The position numbers and the translations under genes were made by a program. The notes under the pieces were generated by a model. That model did no database searches and was not told the DNA's origin. It saw nothing but the letters and a program-made list of their open reading frames with translations. This document shows positions 35,825 to 47,049 of a stretch of DNA of 64,000 bases, piece by piece (position 1 is the stretch's first letter; the number at the start of each line of letters is the position of its first letter). Source of the DNA: Paenalcaligenes faecalis (GTDB taxonomy: Bacteria > Pseudomonadota > Gammaproteobacteria > Burkholderiales > Burkholderiaceae_B); the NCBI RefSeq assembly GCF_027557445.1, contig NZ_CP106841.1, forward strand, positions 1,040,001-1,104,000, in the 5' to 3' direction.

Positions 35825-36913
35825 ATGGCGGCCAACACATTAGGGAAATTGTTTCGGGTAACGAATTATGGCGAATCACATGGCCCTGCCATTGGGGCAG
35901 TGATTGATGGGTGTCCTCCTGGTTTAGCTTTATCTGAAGCCGATATACAGTTGGAGTTAGATCGTCGTCGTCCCGGGACTTCACGGCATGTGACGCAGCG
36001 TCAAGAGGCGGATCAAGTAGAGATTTTATCGGGTGTGTATCAAGGTAAAACCACAGGAACGCCAATTAGCTTATTGATTCGCAATACCGATGCCCGTAGC
36101 AAGGATTATGGCAATATTGTAGATACCTTTAGGCCTGGTCATGCTGACTATGCGTATTGGCGTAAATATGGCATTAGAGACCCACGTGGCGGAGGCCGTT
36201 CCTCTGCTCGCTTAACCGCTCCTACGGTCGCTGCAGGTGCCATTGCTAAAAAATGGTTATCTGAGCAGTTTGGCGTGTTAATTCGGGGGTACATGAGTCA
36301 GCTAGGTCCCATTGTGATTCCCTTTCAATCCTGGGATGAGGTTGCGAACAATCCTTTTTATGCTCCTAATGCGGATGTGGTCCCTGAACTAGAGGCCTAT
36401 ATGGATGCATTGCGTAAAGACGGGGACTCGATTGGGGCGCGTATCGAAGTGGTCGCGGAACACGTTCCCGCTGGATTAGGGGAGCCTATCTATGCCCGTA
36501 TTGATGCAGAGATTGCGTATGCCATGATGGGGTTAAACGCCGTCAAAGGGGTTGAGATTGGTGCTGGCTTTGAGTCTGTTTCACAGCGGGGCTCAGAGCA
36601 TGGGGATGCGATTATGCCCACTGGTTTTGAGTCGAATCATGCTGGTGGTATTTTAGGGGGTATCTCGACTGGCCAGAATATTGAGGTGTCTTTGGCGATT
36701 AAGCCTACTTCCAGTATTCGCATCAAGCGCCCCTCGATCAATCAGGCCGGCGAGCCGGTCGAGGTGCAGACTTTAGGTCGGCATGATCCATGTGTGGGGA
36801 TTCGGGCTACCCCGATTGCGGAAAGCTTGTTAGCTATTGTGATTATGGATCAGTTGTTGCGTCAACGTGCGCAGTGCGGCAGTGATTGGCTAGCCCCAGA
36901 GGAGGTAGAATGA
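35825..36913 (+). CDS. aroC: Chorismate synthase
   Basis: This enzyme makes chorismate from EPSP using reduced FMN. It has 362 residues, the usual length. Signatures are [20 protein letters not shown] (about residues 14-33), [20 protein letters not shown] (about 102-121), [20 protein letters not shown] and [20 protein letters not shown] near the end. Its stop overlaps the start of the next gene (ATGA). Confidence 0.97.
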   Translation: MAANTLGKLFRVTNYGESHGPAIGAVIDGCPPGLALSEADIQLELDRRRPGTSRHVTQRQEADQVEILSGVYQGKTTGTPISLLIRNTDARSKDYGNIVDTFRPGHADYAYWRKYGIRDPRGGGRSSARLTAPTVAAGAIAKKWLSEQFGVLIRGYMSQLGPIVIPFQSWDEVANNPFYAPNADVVPELEAYMDALRKDGDSIGARIEVVAEHVPAGLGEPIYARIDAEIAYAMMGLNAVKGVEIGAGFESVSQRGSEHGDAIMPTGFESNHAGGILGGISTGQNIEVSLAIKPTSSIRIKRPSINQAGEPVEVQTLGRHDPCVGIRATPIAESLLAIVIMDQLLRQRAQCGSDWLAPEEVE

Positions 36914-37734
36914 AGGTATTAGCGAGGAAAATTAAAGGCTTAGCATTAGTCTCAGGTGCTAGCTTCTTGGTGGCGTGTACAGCGATGGATACGACTGGAA
37001 CAGGCACCGTAGGGATTGAACGCAAGCAATACATGTCGAGCTTGGTGTCCGAGGCTGAACTAAATCAGACAGCAACTCAGCAATACAACCAAATGGTAAG
37101 CCAAGCACGTGCGCAATCGGCGTTAGATGTGAATCAGGCCCAAACAAAGCGGGTGCGCACTATTGCACAGCGCTTAATTCAGCAGGTGGGTGTTTTTAGA
37201 CCAGATGCACAAAACTGGGCTTGGGAGATTCATGTCTTTAATAGCAATGAGGTAAATGCGTGGTGTATGCCTGGTGGGAAAATGGCGGTGTACACGGGTC
37301 TCATCAATAAAACCAAAGCCACTGATGATGAGCTAGCTGCGGTAATTGGTCACGAGATGGCGCATGCGCTTCGAGAGCACTCCCGCGAGCAAATGTCACA
37401 ACAGATGGCGACTAATATCGGCTTGTCTGTACTTTCTGCCGTGGTGGGTAGCTCCCTAGTCAATGATTTAGGTGGTACCTTGACCAATGTGATGTTTAAT
37501 CTGCCTAATAGCCGCACCCATGAAATGGAGGCTGATCGCTTAGGGGTAGAGCTTGCAGCACGTGCAGGATATGATCCTCGGGCTGCCGTGACCTTATGGC
37601 AAAAAATGGCGCAGGTAGGTGGTGATAGCCCTCCTGAGTTTTTGTCTACTCACCCCTCACCCGCTTCTCGTATTAATGATTTGCAAATTGCAGCACAGCG
37701 TGTAATGCCTTTGTATGAGCAGAATAAAAGATAA
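36910..37734 (+). CDS. M48-family zinc metalloprotease, lipoprotein
   Basis: This 274-residue protein has a lipoprotein signal peptide with lipobox LVAC (Cys near residue 23), so it is probably a periplasmic, lipid-anchored protease. The zinc site is [11 protein letters not shown] (HEXXH, about residues 153-163) with the downstream Glu in [13 protein letters not shown]. The family includes LoiP/YcaL-type proteases that act on outer-membrane proteins. ATG 36910 overlaps the aroC stop and has GGAGG upstream. The longer frame from 36886 lacks a signal at its start. Confidence 0.9.
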   Translation: MKVLARKIKGLALVSGASFLVACTAMDTTGTGTVGIERKQYMSSLVSEAELNQTATQQYNQMVSQARAQSALDVNQAQTKRVRTIAQRLIQQVGVFRPDAQNWAWEIHVFNSNEVNAWCMPGGKMAVYTGLINKTKATDDELAAVIGHEMAHALREHSREQMSQQMATNIGLSVLSAVVGSSLVNDLGGTLTNVMFNLPNSRTHEMEADRLGVELAARAGYDPRAAVTLWQKMAQVGGDSPPEFLSTHPSPASRINDLQIAAQRVMPLYEQNKR

Positions 37735-37746
37735 CTAACACCCATG

Positions 37747-37779
37747 ACCGTGCTTACCGAGATTGAGCACGGTTTTTTT
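37747..37779 (+). terminator. Rho-independent terminator after the M48 protease gene
   Basis: ACCGTGCT / AGCACGGT arms enclose an 11-base loop and are followed by seven T. It lies 12 bp after the stop codon. Confidence 0.9.
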
Positions 37780-37826
37780 ACAATTTTATTATCCTATTAC
37801 TATTTATACCAGTATATGTATTGGTC

Positions 37827-37855
37827 TTGTACCGGTTTAAAATAGGGGCATAATA
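37827..37855 (+). promoter_or_regulatory. Predicted sigma-70 promoter of leuC
   Basis: TTGTAC (37827-37832) and CATAAT (37849-37854) are spaced by 16 bp, about 42 bp ahead of the leuC ATG. No leader peptide with leucine codons is visible in the short gap between the terminator and leuC, so classical attenuation is not supported. Confidence 0.4.
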
Positions 37856-37895
37856 AAACGTACTTATTGCACTTTTACTTTTTGGCGAGACTCAA

Positions 37896-39299
37896 ATGGC
37901 TAAAACCTTATACGATAAATTATTTGATTCGCATGTGATTCACCGCGAAGATGATGGCACCTGTTTGATTTATATTGATCGTCAATTATTGCACGAGGTC
38001 ACCAGCCCCCAAGCCTTTGAGGGCCTAGAGTTAGCTGGTCGTAAACCTTGGCGTATTAGTGCGAACTTAGCTGTAGCCGATCATAACGTGCCTACTACTT
38101 CACGCGCGGCAGGTATCGAAGACCCCATCTCTAAATTACAAGTAGATACCTTAGAGAAAAACTGTCAAAAACACGGTATTACTTTGTTTGATATGAATGA
38201 TATGCGCCAAGGAATCGTGCATATTATTGGACCAGAGCAAGGGGCGACCTTACCAGGCATGACCGTAGTATGTGGTGATTCTCATACCAGTACACACGGT
38301 GCAGTAGGGGCGTTGGCTTTTGGTATTGGTACCTCAGAGGTCGAGCACGTATTAGCAACCCAAACCTTAGTCATGAAAAAAAGCAAGAGCATGTTGGTTA
38401 AGGTAAATGGCAAGCTTCCTTTTGGCTGTACTGCTAAAGATTTAATTTTGTATGTGATTGGCAAAATTGGTACGGCTGGTGGGACAGGTTATGCGATTGA
38501 GTTTGCTGGCAGTGCGATGGCTGATCTCAGCATGGAAGGCCGCATGACGGTATGTAATATGGCAATCGAAGCCGGGGCTCGTTCCGGTATGGTAGCCGTA
38601 GATAATAAAACCATTGATTACTTCCGTGGTCGCCCTTACGCACCGACTGGCGTGCTTTGGGATCAGGCGGTAGCCTATTGGAAAACCCTTCATTCTGATG
38701 AAGGTGCTCAGTTTGATAAGGTCATTGAGTTAAATGCGGCAGATATTGCTCCTCAGGTGACATGGGGAACCTCACCAGAAATGGTATTGGATATTACTCA
38801 AAGTGTGCCAGATCCAGATAAAGAAAAAGATGATGTGACACGTGACGGTATGATCCGAGCATTGGAGTACATGGGGTTAAATCCCATGCAGCCTATTACT
38901 GATGTGCGCATTGATAAAGTGTTTATTGGCTCCTGTACGAATGCACGTATTGAAGACTTACGTGATGCGGCCCAAGTTGCTCGAGGCCGCAAGGTCGCTG
39001 CGAATGTAAAGCAAGCCATGATTGTGCCGGGTTCAGGATTGGTGAAAATGCAGGCCGAAAAAGAAGGGTTGGACAAAATCTTTCTCGAGGCAGGATTTGA
39101 ATGGCGTGAGCCTGGTTGCTCCATGTGTTTAGCCATGAATGCGGACCGACTCGATCCTGGTGAGCGTTGTGCTGCTACGTCAAACCGTAACTTTGAAGGT
39201 CGTCAAGGTATGGGAGGCCGTACCCATTTGGTGAGCCCTGCTATGGCTGCTGCTGCCGCTATTGCCGGTCATTTTGTTGATGTCCGTAACTACAACTAA
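37896..39299 (+). CDS. leuC: 3-isopropylmalate dehydratase large subunit
   Basis: This 467-residue aconitase-type 4Fe-4S protein isomerises 2- to 3-isopropylmalate with LeuD. Substrate and cluster motifs are [20 protein letters not shown] (about residues 129-148), [11 protein letters not shown] (about 347-357) and the paired cluster cysteines in [10 protein letters not shown] (about 408-417). The start is [15 protein letters not shown]. It is the first gene of leuC-leuD-leuB. Confidence 0.96.
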   Translation: MAKTLYDKLFDSHVIHREDDGTCLIYIDRQLLHEVTSPQAFEGLELAGRKPWRISANLAVADHNVPTTSRAAGIEDPISKLQVDTLEKNCQKHGITLFDMNDMRQGIVHIIGPEQGATLPGMTVVCGDSHTSTHGAVGALAFGIGTSEVEHVLATQTLVMKKSKSMLVKVNGKLPFGCTAKDLILYVIGKIGTAGGTGYAIEFAGSAMADLSMEGRMTVCNMAIEAGARSGMVAVDNKTIDYFRGRPYAPTGVLWDQAVAYWKTLHSDEGAQFDKVIELNAADIAPQVTWGTSPEMVLDITQSVPDPDKEKDDVTRDGMIRALEYMGLNPMQPITDVRIDKVFIGSCTNARIEDLRDAAQVARGRKVAANVKQAMIVPGSGLVKMQAEKEGLDKIFLEAGFEWREPGCSMCLAMNADRLDPGERCAATSNRNFEGRQGMGGRTHLVSPAMAAAAAIAGHFVDVRNYN

Positions 39300-39313
39300 C
39301 TCAAGGAATCCTC

Positions 39314-39964
39314 ATGCAAGCATTTACTACACATAAAGGATTGGTGGCTCCCTTAGATCGTGAAAACGTCGATACGGACTTAATCATTCCTAAGCAGTTT
39401 TTAAAATCCATTAAACGCACTGGTTTTGGTCCAAATCTATTTGATGAGCTAAGGTATTTGGATCATGGTGAGCCTGGTATGGATAATGATGCCAGACCTA
39501 AAAACCCGGACTTTGTCTTGAACCAAAGTCGCTACCAAGGTGCTTCTATTTTATTAGCGCGTAAAAACTTTGGCTGTGGCTCTAGTCGTGAACATGCTCC
39601 TTGGGCTTTATTGCAGTATGGATTCAGAGCCATTATTGCCCCTTCATTTGCAGATATTTTCTTCAATAATAGTTTTAAAAATGGCTTGTTACCCATTGTG
39701 TTGTCTGAACTACAGGTGGCGCGTCTATTTGATGAGGTTAAAGCGTTCCCCGGTTATGAACTAACGGTTGATTTAGCACGCCAGGTCGTGGTGTCGCCGT
39801 CCGGAGAGGAGTTTGCTTTTGAGATTGATGCCTCACGTAAAAACTCGTTGTTAAATGGTTTAGATGAAATTGGTCAGACACTACAAAAAGCAGACCAAAT
39901 TAAACAATTTGAGGCCGAACGCTTAGCACGCCACCCTTGGCTTGTTGCTGATGCTTTGGCCTAA
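39314..39964 (+). CDS. leuD: 3-isopropylmalate dehydratase small subunit
   Basis: This 216-residue swivel-domain subunit completes the LeuC active site. Motifs are [20 protein letters not shown] (about residues 16-35) and [20 protein letters not shown] (about 84-103). It begins 14 bp after leuC with AAGGA upstream. Confidence 0.96.
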   Translation: MQAFTTHKGLVAPLDRENVDTDLIIPKQFLKSIKRTGFGPNLFDELRYLDHGEPGMDNDARPKNPDFVLNQSRYQGASILLARKNFGCGSSREHAPWALLQYGFRAIIAPSFADIFFNNSFKNGLLPIVLSELQVARLFDEVKAFPGYELTVDLARQVVVSPSGEEFAFEIDASRKNSLLNGLDEIGQTLQKADQIKQFEAERLARHPWLVADALA

Positions 39965-40000
39965 TGTAAAACAAATAAAAACCCATTAAGGATCATAATA

Positions 40001-41074
40001 ATGACTCAGATTGCTGTATTAGCTGGTGATGGTATTGGTCAAGAGATAACCACTCAAGCGGCTCGTGTACTTCAAGCCGTTGCCCCTGATTTAACCTTAG
40101 TTGAGGCACCTGTTGGCGGTGCTGCGTATGACTTACATGGTCATCCTCTACCCCAAGAAACATTGGATTTAGCTCAAAATTCGGCCGCTATTCTATTTGG
40201 TGCCGTCGGTGACTGGAAGTATGACTCCCTCGCTCGTGAGTTACGCCCTGAGCAGGCTATTTTAGGTTTGCGCAAAGCCATGGGGTTGTTTGCGAACTTC
40301 CGTCCTGCTATTTTGTACCCGCAGTTAGCGGCTGCATCTAGCTTAAAACCAGAGATTGTGTCTGGCCTGGATATTTTGATTATTCGTGAGTTGACTGGGG
40401 ATATTTACTTTGGTCAGCCTCGTGGTGTACGTACACTAGAAGACGGGCCTTTTGCTGGTGATAAACAAGGTTACGACACCATGATGTATGCGGAAACGGA
40501 AATTCGCCGCATTGCGAAAGTCGCGTTTGAGGCAGCGCAAAAGCGCAATAAAAAACTATGCAGTGTGGATAAGGCAAACGTCTTAGAAACCTCACAGTTA
40601 TGGCGCGATGTAATCATCGACGTCGCAAAGGACTATCCTGATGTAGAATTAAGCCATATGTATGTGGATAATGCTGCTATGCAGCTGGTGCGCGCGCCCA
40701 AAGAGTTCGATGTGATCGTTACGGGAAATATCTTTGGTGACATTTTGTCAGACGAGGCCGCAATGTTAACGGGTTCGATTGGTATGTTGCCTTCGGCCTC
40801 TCTCAATGCATCGAATCAAGGACTATATGAGCCTAGCCATGGCTCCGCTCCTGATATTGCCGGTCAGAATAAAGCCAATCCCTTGGCTACCATTCTTTCT
40901 GCTGCAATGCTGTTGCGTTATTCCTTAGGTCGCGAAGCAGAAGCTCAACGCATTGAAAGAGCGGTTGCTACAGTCTTAGAACAAGGCTTGCGCACCGCGG
41001 ACATTTATAGCGAAGGCACACAGCTAGTTGGCACGTCTGAAATGGGCGACGCAGTATTAAACGCATTGAATTAA
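40001..41074 (+). CDS. leuB: 3-isopropylmalate dehydrogenase
   Basis: This 357-residue NAD-dependent enzyme oxidises and decarboxylates 3-isopropylmalate to the leucine keto-acid. It begins [20 protein letters not shown]. Motifs are [14 protein letters not shown] (about residues 129-142), [15 protein letters not shown] and [20 protein letters not shown]. It ends 29 bp before asd. Confidence 0.96.
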   Translation: MTQIAVLAGDGIGQEITTQAARVLQAVAPDLTLVEAPVGGAAYDLHGHPLPQETLDLAQNSAAILFGAVGDWKYDSLARELRPEQAILGLRKAMGLFANFRPAILYPQLAAASSLKPEIVSGLDILIIRELTGDIYFGQPRGVRTLEDGPFAGDKQGYDTMMYAETEIRRIAKVAFEAAQKRNKKLCSVDKANVLETSQLWRDVIIDVAKDYPDVELSHMYVDNAAMQLVRAPKEFDVIVTGNIFGDILSDEAAMLTGSIGMLPSASLNASNQGLYEPSHGSAPDIAGQNKANPLATILSAAMLLRYSLGREAEAQRIERAVATVLEQGLRTADIYSEGTQLVGTSEMGDAVLNALN

Positions 41075-41103
41075 AGCCCTTTTTTATTGTTAGGTGATTT
41101 TTC

Positions 41104-42225
41104 ATGAAAAAAGCAGTAGGTTTAATCGGTTGGCGCGGTATGGTGGGCTCAGTGCTCATGCAACGTATGCGTGATGAAAACGACTTCTCCTTATTTGAAC
41201 CCGTTTTCTTTTCTACAAGTAATGCCGGTGGCGCAGCACCTAGCTGGGCTGATGGTGCAGGTCCCCTCCAAGATGCTTATGATATTGAGGCATTAAAAAA
41301 ATTACCGATTATTCTTACTGCTCAGGGTGGCGACTACACGACTGAGGTTTATCCAAAACTGCGTGCTGCAGGTTGGGACGGCCTATGGATTGATGCTGCC
41401 AGTACATTGCGTATGGAAGAGGACTCCATTATTGTTTTGGATCCCATTAATCGTGACGTGATTGATAATGGTCTGAACAAAGGCATTAAACAATTCATTG
41501 GTGGCAACTGTACGGTGAGTTGTATGTTGATGGGTTTGGGTGGTCTGTTCAAACAAGATTTAGTTGAATGGATGACAACCATGACCTATCAGGCAGCCTC
41601 TGGTGGTGGTGCTCAACATATGCGCGAACTCCTTACCCAGTTTGGCGAATTAAACGGCGCAGTTAAATCTTTATTAGACGATCCTGCTGGCGCGATCCTC
41701 GATATTGATCGTGGTGTGTTGGCTAAACAAAAGTCTGCAGACCTAGATCATCAACATTTTGGTGTTCCTCTGGGCGGTAACCTAATCCCTTGGATTGACT
41801 CCGATATGGGTAATGGCATGTCACGCGAGGAATGGAAGGGTGGTGTAGAAACAAACAAAGTTTTGGGTCATACCACGGATAACTACGTACCTATTGATGG
41901 CTTATGTGTGCGTATTGGTGCAATGCGCTCACACAGTCAGGCCTTAACGATTAAGTTACGTAAAGATATTCCCTTGGACGAAATCAGTGACATCATCTCC
42001 CAAGGGTCTGCTTGGGCCAAAGTTATTCCCAATGAGCGTCAGCGCACCATGAATGAGCTGACTCCAGTTGCTGTGACTGGCACGATGGATATCCCAGTAG
42101 GTCGTATGCGTAAACTAGCGATGGGTAATGATTACCTCAGTGCATTTACTGTGGGTGACCAACTGTTATGGGGCGCAGCAGAGCCTCTACGTCGTATGCT
42201 TCGTATTGCTCTTGGGGAACTCTAA
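41104..42225 (+). CDS. asd: Aspartate-semialdehyde dehydrogenase
   Basis: This 373-residue NADPH enzyme of the aspartate family reduces aspartyl phosphate to the semialdehyde, needed for Lys, Thr, Met and diaminopimelate. It starts [19 protein letters not shown]. The catalytic Cys is in [15 protein letters not shown] (about residues 133-147). [14 protein letters not shown] and the substrate Arg/His region follow. The length fits the Gram-negative class. The fimV gene follows 2 bp later. Confidence 0.96.
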   Translation: MKKAVGLIGWRGMVGSVLMQRMRDENDFSLFEPVFFSTSNAGGAAPSWADGAGPLQDAYDIEALKKLPIILTAQGGDYTTEVYPKLRAAGWDGLWIDAASTLRMEEDSIIVLDPINRDVIDNGLNKGIKQFIGGNCTVSCMLMGLGGLFKQDLVEWMTTMTYQAASGGGAQHMRELLTQFGELNGAVKSLLDDPAGAILDIDRGVLAKQKSADLDHQHFGVPLGGNLIPWIDSDMGNGMSREEWKGGVETNKVLGHTTDNYVPIDGLCVRIGAMRSHSQALTIKLRKDIPLDEISDIISQGSAWAKVIPNERQRTMNELTPVAVTGTMDIPVGRMRKLAMGNDYLSAFTVGDQLLWGAAEPLRRMLRIALGEL

Positions 42226-42227
42226 GC

Positions 42228-43748
42228 ATGCTCATTCACTGTCGCCGATTATCGGCATGTATCCTAAGTGCAGGTGCGGCGGCAGTGTTCGGCGCACTGA
42301 GTGTTCAAGCCGCAACGTTGGGGCATAGCCGTGTGTCATCGTTAGCTCATCAGCCTTTGCGCATAGTGGTACAAATTAAAGGCTTAACGCAGTCTGAGTT
42401 AACTAGCTTATCAGCCCAAATAGCTCCGGCTGCAGCATGGCAAGAGGCGGGGCTAACGCCTCCGGTTGGCTTGGACTCATTGAATACGCATTTTATCCCT
42501 GGGCCTACCTTGGATAGCATGCAGTTGGTGGTACAGTCAGATCAGCCAGCCCAGAGCAGTGTGTTAGATGTATTGGTTGATATAAAAACTAACATGTCGA
42601 CTCAACGCCATCAGGTCAGCGTATTACAAGCCCAGCAAAACACTCCCGTTCATTTGGCTGCGGCTGCTTCTGCGCCTAGGCCTACACCACCAACCACGCA
42701 AAGTGGGCAGTCAAACTCAGAAAATTCCAGTGCGGCACTCGCTCCAGTGACACAGCAGCTGCAGGTACGCAAGGGGCAAAATCTGTATGGGATAGCTCGG
42801 CAATTACGTCATGCGCTTTACTCTGACCAGCAGATGATGGCGGCATTAGTTCAGGCGAACCCCGAAGCATTCATTCAAGGTAATATGAATTTGCTACGTG
42901 CGGGGGCGACACTGACTGTCCCCGATGTTGATACGGTAGCGGCTATTAGTCCACAGCAGGCCCGTCAGTTATACCAGCAGCACTTACAATCGTTTGATGA
43001 ATACCGTCAGCGCATAGCCAAAGGGCAAAGTGCGACCCCAAATACGACGCCGTCTACACCAGAACCTAGTCCTATACCTGTCTCACCCCAAGTAGAAGAC
43101 ATCAATGCGGGGGCAGATCGTTTGCAGCTTTCTGCTCAGACAGAAAAACAAGCTAAGGCAGATCAGGCCACCGCAGTGACTCAAGAGTTAGCTTATACAG
43201 CACAACGTCTGGCTCAGTTGCAGGCGGCAGACTCTACACCAGAGGAAACCGCAACGGATGCGTTGGCTCCCACAGAGCAAACCTTGTCCCAAACGGACAG
43301 TGCATCTTCTGAACTCAATGTTTTAGCTTCAGCTCCAGATGTCTCTGCGACGAACACACAGCAGTTAATGGATACGTCTTTACCTGAAACTCAGCAGACC
43401 ACAGACTCTGCCACGGATTCAGCGTCATCTACAGAGATCACTTCGGACCCGAACTCCATTTCACCTCCTGCGGTTAACACGACACCAGATATTCCATTGG
43501 TGAATGAAGCGGCGACAGAGCATACTGCCTCTTGGTTTGATGAGCACTTAACCCGTATTTTATTGGGTGCTTTATTACTGGTGGTGCTGCTCGTTACTTG
43601 GATTTTAAGGCGTGGTCACGCGGGGCGTATGGAGTACGCCGAATCCGTACCTTATCATTCCTCTCGGGTACGAGAAAAACTCGATAAAATTAATTTAGAT
43701 CTTAATTCCCCACCTACGGATGAGGTTGAGTTCAGGGAAATCAAATAA
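42228..43748 (+). CDS. fimV: FimV-like LysM peptidoglycan-binding protein
   Basis: This 506-residue protein has a signal peptide (about residues 1-29, ending VQAATLGH). The N-terminal FimV region contains HSRVSSLAHQPLRIVVQIKG. A LysM domain (about residues 175-240) has LQVRKGQNLYGIARQLRHAL. A long Gln/Thr/Ser-rich periplasmic linker follows. One membrane helix (ILLGALLLVVLLVTWILRR) lies near residue 450, with a short cytoplasmic tail. FimV proteins scaffold polar or pilus functions. The position between asd and truA is the conserved one in betaproteobacteria. ATG 42228 gives the clean signal peptide. Confidence 0.85.
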   Translation: MLIHCRRLSACILSAGAAAVFGALSVQAATLGHSRVSSLAHQPLRIVVQIKGLTQSELTSLSAQIAPAAAWQEAGLTPPVGLDSLNTHFIPGPTLDSMQLVVQSDQPAQSSVLDVLVDIKTNMSTQRHQVSVLQAQQNTPVHLAAAASAPRPTPPTTQSGQSNSENSSAALAPVTQQLQVRKGQNLYGIARQLRHALYSDQQMMAALVQANPEAFIQGNMNLLRAGATLTVPDVDTVAAISPQQARQLYQQHLQSFDEYRQRIAKGQSATPNTTPSTPEPSPIPVSPQVEDINAGADRLQLSAQTEKQAKADQATAVTQELAYTAQRLAQLQAADSTPEETATDALAPTEQTLSQTDSASSELNVLASAPDVSATNTQQLMDTSLPETQQTTDSATDSASSTEITSDPNSISPPAVNTTPDIPLVNEAATEHTASWFDEHLTRILLGALLLVVLLVTWILRRGHAGRMEYAESVPYHSSRVREKLDKINLDLNSPPTDEVEFREIK

Positions 43749-44558
43749 GTGGCACTACAACGAATAGCCTTAGGGCTGTGTTATGACGGTGCGACATGGC
43801 ATGGGTGGCAAAAACAACCGTCGGGTCGTACCGTACAAGATCAACTGGAAAAGGTATTAAGTCAGTTTTTGGCTGAACCCATTTCTACTATTTGTGCTGG
43901 TCGTACAGATACAGGTGTTCATGCTCTGAGTCAAGTTGTGCATTTAGACACGCGCGCACATCGGACTCAAGAGTCTTGGTTACGAGGCATTAATGCGTTG
44001 TTACCACCTAGTATTTCTGTGCAATGGGCCAAACCCGTTAGCTCTGAGTTTCATGCCCGCTTTTCCGCGCAAAATAGACGTTATGTGTATGTATTACGCA
44101 ATGCCCGGATTCGTTCACCCTTATGGCATGGTCGGGTAGGCTGGGTTTATCAGCCTTTGGTGCTAGAGCACATGCGGCAGGCCGCACAGTATTTTTTGGG
44201 TGAACATGATTTCAGTGCCTTTAGAGCAGCAGAGTGTCAGGCCGCAAGTCCGGTACGAACCATCACGCAACTTGATATACACCAAAAGGATGAGCTGTTC
44301 ATTTTTGAGTTTTCTGCCAATGCGTTTTTGCACCACATGATTAGAAACCTGATGGGATCATTAGTGTATGTGGGGATGCAGCGACAGTCACCAGATTGGA
44401 TTGTGCACTTATTGCAGCAAAAGGACCGACACTTATCTGCGCCTACCTTTGCCGCTGATGGGCTGTATCTTGCCGGAGTAGATTATGGTGAACAACATGG
44501 GCTGCCTCAGTCAACAGCACTGCAGTTATGTCAACAACATTTAGGTATTAGTTGGTAG
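43749..44558 (+). CDS. truA: tRNA pseudouridine(38-40) synthase TruA
   Basis: This 269-residue enzyme modifies U38-40 in the anticodon stem. The start is GTG 43749, directly after the fimV stop. Motifs are LCYDGATWHGWQKQPSGRTV (about residues 9-28), the catalytic Asp in CAGRTDTGVHALSQVVH (about 50-66), FHARFSAQNRRYVYVL and FLHHMIRNLMGSLVYVG. Confidence 0.95.
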   Translation: MALQRIALGLCYDGATWHGWQKQPSGRTVQDQLEKVLSQFLAEPISTICAGRTDTGVHALSQVVHLDTRAHRTQESWLRGINALLPPSISVQWAKPVSSEFHARFSAQNRRYVYVLRNARIRSPLWHGRVGWVYQPLVLEHMRQAAQYFLGEHDFSAFRAAECQAASPVRTITQLDIHQKDELFIFEFSANAFLHHMIRNLMGSLVYVGMQRQSPDWIVHLLQQKDRHLSAPTFAADGLYLAGVDYGEQHGLPQSTALQLCQQHLGISW

Positions 44559-44685
44559 ACCAAACACTGTGGTTTTCCCTAGAGCTTTTCTTTTTTTTTA
44601 GTTGTAAGGTGGTGATCGTATAGAATTATTTGTATCGGATCGTAAACAACCTCATACATCCCATTTTTTGTTGCATGAAACTTTT

Positions 44686-45315
44686 ATGTCATTCTTACTT
44701 AAAATCTCGTCACTTATAGACCGCTTGAATCAAGCTGTCGGGAGGGCTGTTGCTTGGCTCACTCTCATCGTGGTGGTGGTCAGTGCGACTAACGCCATTA
44801 TTCGTAAGGTTTTTAGCATTAGCTCTAACGCGTGGCTAGAGCTGCAATGGTATTTATTTGGTGCCATTTTCTTATTGGCTGCCGGTTACACCTTTTTACG
44901 TAATGAACACGTCCGAGTTGATGTGATTGCACAGCGATTTAGTCGTAAAACGCAGACTTACATAGAGATTTTAGGTGTGATTTTTTTCCTACTACCCGCT
45001 TGTTTATTGGTGTTTTGGTTGTCTGTTCCTTATTTTTATAAATCCTACGTGCTCTTAGAGCAGTCCTCCAATACAGGCGGTTTAATTCGTTGGCCTGTTA
45101 AATTGTTAATACCAGTAGGATTTGGTTTATTGGCTTTGGCTGGGCTCTCGCATTTAATCAAATCCATTGGTTTTTTAATGGGTAAGTGTCCTGATCCGAT
45201 TGCTCAGGCAGAGGCCATGCAAAAGCCCGAAGAGGATGTGGCAGAGGAAATCCGTAAACATGCGGAAGCCAAACTAGAAGCACATCGTCAACATATTGAA
45301 AAGGGTGCCGTATGA
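44686..45315 (+). CDS. dctQ: TRAP transporter small membrane subunit DctQ
   Basis: This 209-residue protein has four membrane helices with the DctQ pattern NAIIRKVFSISSNAWLELQW and LAAGYTFLRNEHVRVDVIAQ. The C-terminal ~40 residues are a charged cytoplasmic helix (EDVAEEIRKHAEAKLEAHRQ). It works with DctM in sodium- or proton-driven uptake of an organic acid delivered by a periplasmic protein. I use the ATG at 44686. An upstream in-frame TTG at 44668 is less likely. Its stop overlaps the dctM start (ATGA). Confidence 0.88.
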   Translation: MSFLLKISSLIDRLNQAVGRAVAWLTLIVVVVSATNAIIRKVFSISSNAWLELQWYLFGAIFLLAAGYTFLRNEHVRVDVIAQRFSRKTQTYIEILGVIFFLLPACLLVFWLSVPYFYKSYVLLEQSSNTGGLIRWPVKLLIPVGFGLLALAGLSHLIKSIGFLMGKCPDPIAQAEAMQKPEEDVAEEIRKHAEAKLEAHRQHIEKGAV

Positions 45316-46982
45316 TGGAGTTTATCATTGCCAATTTGGCACCTATTATGTTCATAAACCTGATTGGTTTTTTACTCTTAGGTTTTCCCGTTGCTTTTAC
45401 CCTAGCTGCTACAGGGATTTTATATGGGCTAGTTGCCATTGAGTTTAACTTAATGCAGCCCGCCTTATTTCAGGCCTTACCCCAACGTATTTTTGGAATT
45501 GTGGCCAATGACACGCTATTAGCTGTCCCGTTCTTTACCCTAATGGGCTTAATTCTTGAGCGCTCGGGTATGGCAGAAGACCTATTGGATACGATTGGTC
45601 AGCTCTTTGGCCCAGTGCGTGGTGGCTTAGCGATTGCGGTTGTTTTTGTAGGGGCGATGTTGGCAGCCACGACTGGTGTGATTTCGGCCTCTGTGATTTC
45701 GATGGGGCTGATTTCGTTACCTATTATGCTGCGTTATGGCTATGATCGCCGTTTGGCGACGGGTGTCATTGCGGCCTCAGGCACGTTGTCTCAGATTATT
45801 CCGCCTTCAATTGTTTTGATCATTTTAGCGGATCAATTGGGTCGTTCTATTGGTGATATGTACCGAGGCGCAATGGTTCCAGGGCTACTGCTGACCTTAG
45901 CTTATATTTTATACATTGTTATTCTTGCAATTATTAAGCCCAAGAGTGCGCCAGCCTTACCGGTTGAGGCTCGTATCTACGTAGAGCCTGATGGTAGTCG
46001 TGGTCTGCGCTCCTTAATTGTACTGACATTGATAGCAGCAGGAATCTCTTACTTAGGGACAGGTTACTATTTCTCCACCCATGAGAACGCACCCATTGAT
46101 GAACTCGTTGTCATTGCGTTATTGATATGGGGTGTGGTGGCATTAATTGCTGCGGTAATTAATAAAGGACTGAAACTCGGACTGCTTTCTCAAATTGCTG
46201 AGCGTGTTACCTTTGTCATGATTCCCCCTTTGTTCCTCATATTTTTAGTGTTGGGGACAATTTTTATTGGGGTTGCAACACCGACCGAAGGTGGGGCAAT
46301 GGGCGCAGTCGGTGCTATTATCATGGCGGTTTCACGGGGTCGTTTATCCTTTAAATTGCTCGGTCAGGCCATGAGCTCTACGACTAGACTGTCTTGTTTT
46401 GTCGTGTTCATTTTAGTGGGTTCAACTATTTTCAGCCTGAGTTTCCGTGGTATTAATGGGGATCTATGGGTTGAGAGCTTGCTTGTCGATTTGCCTGGTG
46501 GAGAAATGGGCTTTTTGATTGTAGTGAGCTTACTCACCTTCTTCTTAGCTTTCTTCTTGGATTTCTTTGAGTTAGCTTTTATTATTGTGCCTTTACTCGG
46601 ACCCGTCGCCGATAAAATGGGGATTGATTTAATTTGGTTTGGTATTTTGCTAGCCGTAAATATGCAAACCTCATTTATGCATCCGCCGTTTGGTTTTGCT
46701 TTGTTCTTCTTACGTTCGGTCGCACCACGCGAAGACTATGTGGATACCATCACAGGAAAACCGGTTAAACGAGTCACTACAGGTGATATTTACTGGGGTT
46801 CAGTGCCTTTTATTGTGATTCAGCTGCTAATGGTTGCTTCTGTGCTACTGTTTCCTGGCATGGTCACACACTATAAAGGGACTCAGGTTCAAATTGACCC
46901 ATCAGAGATTCAGTTTGGGATTGATAATACCTATGGGGATGAGGGAGGTTATGGCTATGGTGGTGATAGCCCCTTCCAATAA
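45312..46982 (+). CDS. dctM: TRAP transporter large permease DctM (long, mannitol/chloroaromatic-type)
   Basis: This 556-residue permease has about 12-14 membrane helices. Marks are LIGFLLLGFPVAFTLAATGI, MGLILERSGMAEDLLDTIGQ, ATTGVISASVISMGLISLPI and FATPTEGGAMGAVGAI-like VATPTEGGAMGAVG. It is ~100 residues longer than classical DctM, as in the subfamily annotated for mannitol/chloroaromatic compounds. The last ~20 residues are Gly/Tyr-rich (GDEGGYGYGGDSPFQ). The substrate is unknown, since no binding protein (DctP) lies in the window. A terminator follows. Confidence 0.9.
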   Translation: MMEFIIANLAPIMFINLIGFLLLGFPVAFTLAATGILYGLVAIEFNLMQPALFQALPQRIFGIVANDTLLAVPFFTLMGLILERSGMAEDLLDTIGQLFGPVRGGLAIAVVFVGAMLAATTGVISASVISMGLISLPIMLRYGYDRRLATGVIAASGTLSQIIPPSIVLIILADQLGRSIGDMYRGAMVPGLLLTLAYILYIVILAIIKPKSAPALPVEARIYVEPDGSRGLRSLIVLTLIAAGISYLGTGYYFSTHENAPIDELVVIALLIWGVVALIAAVINKGLKLGLLSQIAERVTFVMIPPLFLIFLVLGTIFIGVATPTEGGAMGAVGAIIMAVSRGRLSFKLLGQAMSSTTRLSCFVVFILVGSTIFSLSFRGINGDLWVESLLVDLPGGEMGFLIVVSLLTFFLAFFLDFFELAFIIVPLLGPVADKMGIDLIWFGILLAVNMQTSFMHPPFGFALFFLRSVAPREDYVDTITGKPVKRVTTGDIYWGSVPFIVIQLLMVASVLLFPGMVTHYKGTQVQIDPSEIQFGIDNTYGDEGGYGYGGDSPFQ

Positions 46983-47003
46983 TTACTAGATAGATAATCA
47001 AAG

Positions 47004-47030
47004 CAGGCTGGGAATACCAGCCTGTTTTTG
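47004..47030 (+). terminator. Rho-independent terminator after dctM
   Basis: CAGGCTGG / CCAGCCTG arms around GAATA are followed by TTTTTG. It ends the dctQM transcript before the IscB element. Confidence 0.88.
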
Positions 47031-47049
47031 TATTTAAGGACATGTATGT

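Noticed and set aside
37780..37895. Leucine attenuator leader ahead of leuC
   Set aside because: No short ORF with a run of leucine codons and no terminator/antiterminator pair is visible between the M48 terminator and leuC.
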